From Symbiodinium sp. CCMP2592 (Eukaryota; Sar; Dinophyceae; Suessiales; Symbiodiniaceae), in NCBI GenBank assembly GCA_905221615.1, contig CAJNDT010000001.1, positions 2,221,894-2,285,893 on the forward strand: DNA of 64,000 bases. The letters are read 5' to 3'. Positions 53,511 through 62,600 of the stretch are shown here, piece by piece (position 1 is the first letter of the stretch; each line of letters begins with the position of its first letter). The notes beneath the pieces were generated by a model. That model was not told the DNA's origin, ran no database searches, and saw only the letters and a program-made list of their open reading frames with translations. The translations under genes and the position numbers were made by a program.

Positions 53511-54575
53511 ATTAGCCTAAACCCCTAAACCCCTAATATCTAAAGCCCTAAACCCCTAAACTCACAAAGCCCCAAATCCTATGCCCCCAGTCGTCATCGG
53601 CTTGACTCGGTTCGCCTGCGCGAGCTTCTGGTACTTCGCCGACTCGGTCTCCTGCAGCCCGAAAAGCACGCGGATCACCCCAAAAACTTTCCCCACGAAA
53701 GGCGGGCCAGAAGATTGTATGACAACTTCAAGTACGGCTGCCATCATGCTGTATACGTCCGCAGATGTAAAGGGCCAGGGTTTCAGAACTTGAATACCAG
53801 AGCCGACAATTAACCTCAATCAGCCCGGCCGACGACAACAGCAAGGAGACCATGAACTATTTTGGTGACGATTGCGATGGTGACGATAAAGATGGCGATG
53901 ATGATAGTGATGGGGCCGATGATGGGGATGCGGGAAACACGACACTGACAATGAGAGTGATTCGGACCGGAATGAGAATGAAGCTGATGGTGACCATCAT
54001 GGTCCTCATCATCATCATCATCATCATCGTCGTCATCGTCATCATCATCATGAAGACGGTGGTGTGGCAATTGCCGCATGATTTGGATGACCCTGATCAT
54101 GTTGATGATGCAGCCGCCGCTCATGCCACACCGGGATGACAACCACGGTGAACAGGACCATGACGCTAAACCCTGCACCCTAAACCCAGCGCTGGTGTTA
54201 CCATCACCAGGCCAACCATGCTACTGAATATGCTCAGCATCTCTTCTTCGTGATTCCTGTTCTGCAGGCGCCCTAAACCCTAAACCCTAAGGCCGCCTGC
54301 CCCGACAGCTTGAGCAGCTCTGCGTAGGCCGCCAGGGCGACGATGCCCTTCCCAGCCTGGGCAGGTGTTGGGGGGCTCAGGGTTTCAAGTTCAGCTCTCG
54401 ATTGAGGCCGCAGGGCTCCTTCTCAGGGCTGGGTACCCTAGCCCAACAAAACGCCAACCTTTTCAATTATGGTTGGGTTATATAAACCCGAAAACTCCAG
54501 CAGGTTAAAGGTTACTTACTCACCTACTAAGCCTCAGTCAGCATTCGAACTCCAAATTCGATGATTTGGGTGCAC
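53511..54575. other. No gene recognised; ATC array and CCCTAAA fragments
   Basis: There are degenerate CCCTAAA pieces at 53511-53572, 54165-54185 and 54269-54290 and a CATCAT triplet run at about 54000-54050. An open frame on the minus strand at 53819-53562 is not recognised. Confidence 0.4.
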
Positions 54576-54628
54576 TGGGGCCCATTATACTGTAACTATA
54601 CTCAGGAACCCCCCAAAAGTAGTATATC
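54576..54628 (+). repeat. Short palindromic repeat family 2, copy 6 (partial)
   Basis: It contains GGGGCCCATTATACTGTAAC and AGGAACCCCCCAAAAG but lacks the GGTAATTATTTAGGCCCC end. Confidence 0.5.
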
Positions 54629-54794
54629 TGTTCTGTTCTGTGTCGGACTCTCGTGCCTTCGGTAAGGCGCGTCCCAAATTTATTCATTGATAAGACCCCT
54701 ATGGCGTGGCGTATGGCCTTGAGCTTGGGTCGAAGCTTCGGCTTCGAGGTCTTTAGAGCTCAGGGCCTAGGACTAGTTCGGGATTCGAGGGCTT

Positions 54795-54850
54795 GAGGGT
54801 TTAGGGTTTAGAGTTTAGGGTTTAGGGTTCTAGGGTTTAGGGTTTAGTGT
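54795..54850 (+). repeat. TTTAGGG patch
   Basis: The patch holds about seven TTTAGGG heptamers with single-base variants. Confidence 0.75.
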
Positions 54851-55426
54851 TTAGAATTCAGAACTTCATGGGTTTGGCTGAAAGGACTGCGGGCTGTGAA
54901 CCAACGTCTTTCTGCTGCCCGGCTGGGCAGTGAGAGTTACTGCCACAGTATAGCTACCAGTACCATTTGTCTACGATCGCCATGAAGGACCATTGCAGCT
55001 TCGTTGCTGTCACTACTCAGCTCATCCTGAATCGAAGGCTCCCACATCCCCCAATTTTTTGTAAGGACACTGCCACGGCTTGTCCATGCCTCACATCGCA
55101 CAAGGAATTCGCGAACCCTCTCGTCGGAATCACTGCAAACCCTCGTCGTCTCGTGCAGGTTACAGCCGACTCGCAGTGACCGCATCACAACATCCAATAC
55201 TGACCACATCCGTCTGTGGGTAGAACAGTAGCCACTCATCGATCGTTACAGGGCACGGTGCGCCGTTTCGTAGGCACCGAGAAACGTAACCGTCCTCAAT
55301 AGCGCAGACCTTGCTTTTGCTTAGCCCTCCTCCGAAAGTCTGCCAGGAGCTGTCATCTGGCGTGCACCCGCGCAGAGTCTCCGCGGGTGATTGCAGCTGA
55401 CAGCCCCGGGAATTGATGCTGCTCGG
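54851..55426. other. No gene recognised
   Basis: A 100-codon minus-strand frame (55239-54937) lies just downstream of the PIWI-like sequence but shows no PIWI motif. Confidence 0.35.
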
Positions 55427-55537
55427 AGGATCATGGGACTTGGTAAGTATGGTTATAAGTACCCTAAGTGGGGATATAAGTGTTTACAAGCATAGTTACC
55501 TTAACTATAACCCTAGTTACTAAGTCCCATGATCCTA
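55427..55537 (+). repeat. MITE-like palindrome family 3, copy 2
   Basis: The outer ends AGGATCATGGGACTTGGTAA and TTACTAAGTCCCATGATCCT are inverted repeats matching at 19 of 20 bases. The interior is AT-rich with further TATAAGT/ACTATA echoes. It is a member of the same family as 43027-43132. Confidence 0.85.
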
Positions 55538-55736
55538 TAAGTGTCAGCCGAACGATTCTCTGCTTCCTTGCGGTGATTCACGATGACACCGTGACAAGGC
55601 TCTGCGAGATGCCGGGATACCGCTCGCATGGGTACATACACTCATCAACGAAAATGCTCGCTTTTTTTCAATGCTTTCTCTCTGAAGTGCCTCCCAGCAT
55701 GGGCCTACAGAAAGAAAAGCGTCCGCGTGGCACTCG

Positions 55737-57290
55737 TCAAGAATGAAAGTGCAGCAACCTGGAGTTCACTGTCGGACCCTGTTCGGAAGGGATCCGCACA
55801 GCGTTTGGACCGTTGTAGTACATAAGGCAGAGCCGGTTTGTGAGGTTCTCGATCAGCTGCAAGGGTGATTCAGCTCGATTGATCAATACCATATAGTGCG
55901 TTGGGACAGCGCTCCCTTTAGCAATGGCCTGGCTGAGCAAGAAGAACCCGAGAGTGGGACCAGGACAAATTGCAGGATCATCCACAACAGCACCTGGCTC
56001 AGGCTTTCTGATGTTCTCCTTAGTCATCCCTGAAGATCCGCATGTCAGTCTTCCTTGCGATGCCGACAATCACAAGTTTGGGTGCGTAGCCTTTCTGAAA
56101 CTTGGCAGCCGCGTTCACTACTTGCACCAGCGCTTGCATCTCTATGGCATCAACCAGGGGCCATTCCTCCTGGTTCCCCGATGCACGGTACACAACAATG
56201 GTTTCCGGCAGGATGCCATCATTGCAGTCCATGAAAGCATTGAGTGCATCACGGAAGAGGTGCCGCAGTTCAACTGACAAGCTGGTCCTCCACCGCTGCA
56301 CCGATGGAGTAGTACTGAAAGAATACTTGTCGAAAGTCGCAGAGATCCCGAGCCATCCCGAGCCATCGGGCCCCTTCGGAGGTGAGATAGACATCAACGC
56401 CAAAGATCATGAAAGGACGCTTCCTAAAAGAATCCGTGAAGGCAGCATCCTCTGAATCCTTGGGGATGATTTGCCACAAGGGCCCACAGAACTTCGCGTT
56501 GATCTGCTGGACCACCTTGTGGAGGATAGAGCCGATGGACTGGTCCCTGCGCACAACCTGCGAGAGGCAAGGATGTCGGTCGCATGCCATTTGCTTGAAG
56601 CAATGGTACACCTTCCTCACGTCCTTGTTCGGGATGAGCAGCATCATCAGCTGGGTGCCCGGGTGAATGTACTCCTCGATCCTTGACTGCAGTTCCCCGT
56701 GTTGGTCATTGCAGCAAGCCTTCTTTGGCTCCTCCAGCTTGCAGCCGAATAGCATAGATCTTCTTTTCATTGAAATTGAAGAACCTGCACAGTCTCTAGC
56801 TGCTTTGCTTCCACCTCGAGAGTCTCTGTAGGTGGTCCCAACTGACAGCCCCAGGCATTGAGTGCTCTGGAATGTCGCAAAGAACGTTCCAACGCCGACT
56901 CAGCTGGGATCTCCAACAAGCCGCCCAGTTCTTCAGTCAATTCATCCTCCATTTCCATGCTGTGCCTCACGATAACATGGTGCCTCTGCTGTGAGGAGAG
57001 ACTTTGATCTGCTTCAAGACCTCTCTCAGGGGGCTCTCCTCCTGGCGCATCTCGTCTGTCACCAAACTCTGGCAGCAAGAAGCCCTTTCTTCGTTGGATA
57101 AACTTCCAGGTGCTACAGACACACAGATTCGCAGCCATTCAGACCTGATTTCCGGAACTGTCCGGAAGATTTCTGTTCCTTCCATGGCACCGTCAGGACT
57201 TCCACAGTATTCTGGGCACTGGCCGGCTTGTGCAAGACATCCAGTTGCAGTAAGAGCGCAGCACTACCCAGCCAGATGATAGTGTAATAT
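55737..57290 (-). pseudogene. PIWI-clade Argonaute relic, 5'-truncated and frameshifted
   Basis: Reading the minus strand across several frames gives a PIWI-family series. First is a segment with L-L-L-Q-L-D-V-L-H-K (57260 region, usually just before PAZ). Next come F-L-L-P-E-F and T-D-E-M-R (57090-57030), then an L2/MID-like region (56960-56770). The PIWI domain follows with P-F-M-I-F-G-V-D-V (near 56405), L-P-E-T-I-V-V-Y-R (near 56200), P-E-P-G-A-V-V-D-D and A-V-P-T-H-Y (near 55900). The frame changes at least four times over 1.5 kb without intron-like gaps, PAZ is mostly missing, and the N-terminus is absent. The usual Y-R-D-G reads Y-R-A-S, so one catalytic Asp is lost. PIWI proteins bind small RNAs to silence transposons. 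This copy is probably a decayed retrocopy, though sequence errors may add to the frameshifts. Confidence 0.75.
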
Positions 57291-58502
57291 AATAATGTAG
57301 TTTTATGATAGACGATAATCCTACATGATATTATCATATTACAGTATGATATTGGCAAGATTCACAACACATCCGCTGATTGCACGGTGCATTCCCTTGA
57401 GCTGCCTGCCAATCGCTGTATCCGGCGTTGCCCCGCTAGCTGGGAGCAGTGCACTGCCCTGCCAGCGAAGCAACCCTAAACCCTAAACGCCTAAACCCTA
57501 AACCCTAATGACCCATTTGCCCATCTTGGGTCTTCTGCGCCCTGATTTCGGCCACGTGGCAAACGCTTGATTGTACAGGCTTGCCGTTCTCATCGCGTAG
57601 CTTCAATGGGAACTCGTCCACTTTGGTGGATGAAAGAGTGCAGCCAGGCAGCCGAATCACAAAATGAAGCGCTTTTTCCTCATGTCGGCCCATCTACTCT
57701 CAGGCAGCTTCTGCTCATAATCCGTCGAAGTCTTTGGATCAGCAAGATCATACTCACGTTGGTGGATGCTCGTTGTCCAGGCCATCCGAAAAAGATTCTC
57801 CCTCACTGGGACGGTCTTCTCGTGATTGCCATCGGTAGCTGTGGTCCGATATGGTGCGATCCGATTCTACAGGAGACCAATTGTCTTGGTCCATTGCCCA
57901 GCTGCAGAAGCAAACTTGCTGCCTGGCTGCCAAGCATGACTGCTAGCCAGAGCAATGAGCAATGAGCCACCCGGGTTTGCGGTGGTATTGAAGCGTCAAA
58001 GCGCTACCCCAAGTACTAAGCAGTGGTCTAGGATTCAGGGATCCAGACTTCCTAATTTAAAGATCTTGGGCTTGGAGTGGATAGGAACGTCTAGAGTCTA
58101 TGGTCCCGGGACTGCGGTATCACTCCGGCATAGTTCGGGCTTCAGCCCCGCGGCACCGAACCACCACTTGCAAAGCCAAAACTTAATTTGCAGGCGAGCT
58201 GCAAGGTTGACATTGTGCGGGTTGGGGCCCTGCGCGGCATGCCGCAGAAAGTCTAGCCCGATGAACTTGCAATTTTAAACCGGGAAGAACCGTTGCGATT
58301 GTCTCTCAGTGTTCGTAATGTATATAGAAGCAGCAGCGAAACCAGTCTTAACGGTCTTAATAGTCACTGGGTCTGTTCATGCCATAACTCGGATGAACAA
58401 CAGCAACAGCAGCAGCAACAACAACAACTACTACTACTGCTACAGCCGTTGTGGTACAAAGGTCAGCACAGATAGCAGTCCAGTAGACGGTGACCGAATG
58501 CG
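57291..58502. other. No supported gene; upstream of LINE ORF1
   Basis: The stretch holds a short CCCTAAA run (57474-57508) and CAG/CAA/CTA triplets at 58399-58444. The 62-codon minus-strand frame 57693-57505 has coding-like composition but no recognised family. The 5' UTR of the LINE probably lies in the right part, but its left end cannot be placed. Confidence 0.4.
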
Positions 58503-59648
58503 ATGTGGCATCATAACAGCACTGGTAACCCTGGCGGCTATACATCTTATAGTCCGGCACCATGGAGGAACAACTACAGAAACCAGGGATGGCGAGCGGG
58601 GAAAATTGCTTGGAACTCGCATCACCTCAACACTGTTGTGGACTACTCGGGGCACAACAAGTATGTATCCTGTGCATTTTGTGGGGACTGGAGGTGGATC
58701 AACAGATTGCACCACATGCATCGATGTTCATGTGGAGCACCATGGTCCCAGGATGCCTGGAACACTTTTTACGAGACCTACGGAACCTTGGCTCCTGCAC
58801 AATCAACTCACAACCAGAAAGGAAAAGGCAGGCAGAATCGGCAACAACATGGATGGTTTGACGGCAAAGGAATCGGTTCACAAGAATATCCAGACTATGC
58901 ATTCTCAGCAAATGGTCCAGATGCAAGACGGCGCCAGCCATCACCCCAACGTCAAGCGACAGATGTACATGATGCTCGCAGCCAAGAAGATGAGTCAGTT
59001 GAACTTCCCCCTCAAGTATGGCAAGTCTGGCAGGATCTCACCAATCATATTTTGGGTAGATTTGCTCCCAGTGATCAGTTCCGTGCCAGCGCGGAGAACT
59101 TCATGCAGAAATTTAGACCAAGGGTTGATCAGGCAGCCCAAGCACAGAAAGATCTACGCGAGGCGCAGTCCATGGTCCGACAGCTCGGAAATCGAAGACA
59201 CATCTTACAACAACAACTTGACAAGGCCAAAGCACGGCAGGAGGAGTTGGAACAGAAGCTTGAAGAGTTGGATGAGGAGATTGCCGAGGCGGCAAAAGCA
59301 CAGCATACAGCCACTACAGCGTACAGTGAATATGTACTCCGTTCCAAACTCTTGGACCCAGCTGTTCCGCAACTCCAAGATCTCTCACCTAGTGACATTG
59401 AGCTACTTGGCGACATACCCAAGCTTGAAGCCTTGTTGTCAGAAGTGGGATCTACTCTCAGCGAAAGCCAACGGCAACGGTTTGCACAGTTGTTGCAGGA
59501 TTCAGAGTTCACCAATCTATATGCCAAGAGACGTAAGCAAGGCACCCAACCCAAAGAAGATCTTTGGGAGGAAGCAGGCATTGAAAACGACGAAGGGGGC
59601 ATGGAACTACAGCAAGACAGACCGGATCAACCACTACCCGGCCTTTAG
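58503..59648 (+). CDS. LINE ORF1 protein (zinc finger and coiled coil)
   Basis: The frame has 381 codons. The N-terminal part is rich in Asn, Trp and His. Residues 57-77 form a Cys/His cluster (C57, C60, H70-H73, C75, C77) that could bind zinc. A basic Gln/Lys-rich stretch follows. Residues about 205-280 form a strong coiled coil with heptads rich in Gln, Glu, Lys and Leu. LINE ORF1 proteins bind element RNA and trimerise through such coils, which is the inferred role. It overlaps ORF2 by 128 nt if ORF2 starts at 59521. The start is the first ATG of the open frame, and translation could begin slightly upstream. No RRM domain was seen. Confidence 0.82.
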   Translation: MWHHNSTGNPGGYTSYSPAPWRNNYRNQGWRAGKIAWNSHHLNTVVDYSGHNKYVSCAFCGDWRWINRLHHMHRCSCGAPWSQDAWNTFYETYGTLAPAQSTHNQKGKGRQNRQQHGWFDGKGIGSQEYPDYAFSANGPDARRRQPSPQRQATDVHDARSQEDESVELPPQVWQVWQDLTNHILGRFAPSDQFRASAENFMQKFRPRVDQAAQAQKDLREAQSMVRQLGNRRHILQQQLDKAKARQEELEQKLEELDEEIAEAAKAQHTATTAYSEYVLRSKLLDPAVPQLQDLSPSDIELLGDIPKLEALLSEVGSTLSESQRQRFAQLLQDSEFTNLYAKRRKQGTQPKEDLWEEAGIENDEGGMELQQDRPDQPLPGL

Positions 59649-62600
59649 CATCGCATACAACACCAGTCACCGACAGTGGCAAAAATTTTCCGCTCTGACA
59701 TCCAGCCAGCAGAGCTGGAATCAGGGCAAATCATCATCATCATCACTGGAGCCCCGCAGTACACGCGCTGCTGTATTTGCACCACACACTCCATCATTGA
59801 CACCAGATGCAGGGTGGCAAGTGAGAGTCGTTTCACCTTACGCACATCTTGACAAGAAAATTTTAAACGCCATGAGGGAACCCACCAGTATAGAAGCACA
59901 GCCGGGTGATGTTTGCCATGAAACATTTTCCTTACTTTTCGCGAACATCACATCTTGGTCTCCCCATGCGCAAGAATTTTTCCGAAATGCGAGGCAGCAA
60001 GTGTTAATGCTGGCAGAACACAAGCAATTCGATGTGGAAGATATGGGTAGAGTGCTAACCAAATCTGGGTACCACACCGCTGCACAGGCCGCAATCATGA
60101 AGGATGCAGGGCCCAGCTGCGGAGTCGCGATTGCCACGAAATCTTACTTGAATAGCACCCCACATCCAGTAGGCAATGAGCGATGGCTTTCCAAGATCTT
60201 GAGGTTTAAAGGCTTTAGCATGGCTTTAGTGGTTGCTTATTTCCCGGTGGATGGCATACAACACAGTCAATACAAGCAACTGCAGTTGGAAATAGGCTCC
60301 TATCTGGGTTCATTAGACACTACCTGGATACTTGCCGCTGATTTCAATTGCCAGCCTGAGGAACTGGCCAGCACAGGATGGCCCAGGCGTATTGGCGGAC
60401 AGATTGTGAGTCCAAACCAGCCTACTATTAGCACAGGCTCTGTTCTAGATTACGTTATAGTCGCCAGAACTTTAGAGGGAACAGTCAACGTATCAGTTGA
60501 ACTTGCCGTACCGTGGAGGCCACATTACGGGTTGAACATTTCTTTCAAGGCCAGCGTACTTCGAACACCTATTCCCACACTCAGCAGTGTCAACCTCACA
60601 GTAGGCGTAGGACCACGAATGCCGTGGAATCGTTACGCGAGAAATTCGCCTAAGAATGCGTTGGAAGACGGCTACACACAATGGTGTTTGCAGGCTCAGC
60701 AGTACTTGGGTTGTACGGACACAGAGAAGGGGCCACTTTTAGGACACCGACCAGTGATTATCATGCAACCGCGCGTTGAAGCCAAGCACATGGACAATAC
60801 GCACAAGGAAACGCATGTTTGGTACTGGGCTACCATTAACAGACTTGTTCGGGATTGGGACCGCTTAGACATTTCCAAACAGACACACAAAGAGCTGCTG
60901 CAACAGAAGCTGCAAGGTTTATCCACTAGGCTAGATGAGTTTTGGGGTGTCACTGAAACCGAATCTGACAATGTAGGAGAGAATTTCCCCGTGTTCTCGG
61001 ACCCACACAACTTCAGCAGAAAAGGTATGCAAAAACTCTTGGGAAATTTGTGCTTGCCGGGAGAAGTTATTCGGAAGAACCTTCTGCACACTTTACAATT
61101 GCGGTTTCAGCACGCCATCAAACTAGCACACTTCACCAAGCGAGTGGAACTTGAAGCGAAGCTAGGAAGTCTAGGAGCTGCACACAAATTTCTGAAACGT
61201 GATGAAGTTTCATCCGCTCGACCTTTTACGCACCTGGACGTGGAGCGTCGACCCCAAGCCCGTCGAGAGTATTGGGTCGGGATATGGGGTGAAGTCATGC
61301 GTGATTGTTTTCCGAGTAAACGCTTGCAACATCTAGCTTTAGACCAGGCAGACAAGCTCAAACCCATCTCATCCAGTCAGATTAGGCACACTTTGCGACA
61401 CATGAAAAGCAAAAAGGGTGGAGGAGATGGCTGGTCGCTTCAGGCCCTGAAAGCTCTCCCTGACGAGGCCTTTTCGGGTTTAAGCTGGTTGTTTCAAAGA
61501 GTGGAGCGGGGTCTTGATTGGCCATTAGGAGTGAAATATGTTGTTGTGGCCATGTTGCCGAAAAACCTTGAAACAGAAAGGCCAATCAGTTTGACGTCGT
61601 ACATATACCGGTTGTACATGAAAATGCGCCAACATTTAGTCGACACCTGGGTTAAAGGCATCATGACTTGTTCACCTTGGGACGGGGCTGTGCCAGGAGG
61701 AAACGTGTTTGATCGAGTTTTAGGCCGCATGCTACGAAGTGGAGTTATGATTTATAGCTCTCAGTACCAAATCACGTTGTTGCTAGACATCAATAAGTTT
61801 TATGACAGTGTGGACCGAGAACGCCTCGTCGACGAAGCTCTAGAACTCGATTACCCCCCACTCGTGCTTTTACTGGCCATGTTAGTTCATGCTAGCCCCC
61901 GGACGCTCGTAGCAGAGGGACAAGCCTCAGACACCATCTCTCCACGTTACAGTATCTTACAGGGATGTCCGACCTCTGTAGCTCTAGCCAAGGCGTACCT
62001 TTTCCAGGCTCTTCGAACCCTTCATGACCTGTACCCGGATTTTGACATCTCGTCTTGGTTGGATGATTTAGCTTTCGACCGATGCGGATCGGATGCCCAG
62101 GCTCTGGTTACTGAAATCACCTCCCTGTATCTGAAATTGGTTAGGCTCCTCCACAGTTTAAACCTTACCATCAACACTCGTAAATCCGGCTTTCTATGTA
62201 GTCATGCCTCGTTGCGCAGGGCATTGAACACCCATTTCAAGCGTTTCTTTCCAGGAGTGTCCTTTCCAAAGCCTCTAGATTGTGTAAGAGACCTAGGTGT
62301 AGACAATAGTGGTGGAAGACTTCGCAGGTTGCCCACGGCCAAGCTGCGCATTACCAAGAGTCTAAGAAGAGCTGCCAACATGAAACACACCCCGAGGAAG
62401 CTCCGCAAAAATCTTATTCAGACCAACGTTCTAGCCAGTGGGCTCTGGGGTGTGCAAGGACTAGGCCTAGCTCCAAGTACACTTCACATGTATCGTGCGC
62501 GGATAGGCCGAGTGGGGGGCTTCGCCCACAAACTCGGATGCCTAACTACGGCGTGGAGATTGTTTAGCGACAAATCGGTAGACCCACTTCACAAAACCCT

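Noticed and set aside
57505..57693. 62-codon minus-strand frame with coding-like composition
   Set aside because: It is short, next to a telomere-like run, with no recognised family or splice partner; it could be an exon fragment but cannot be supported.
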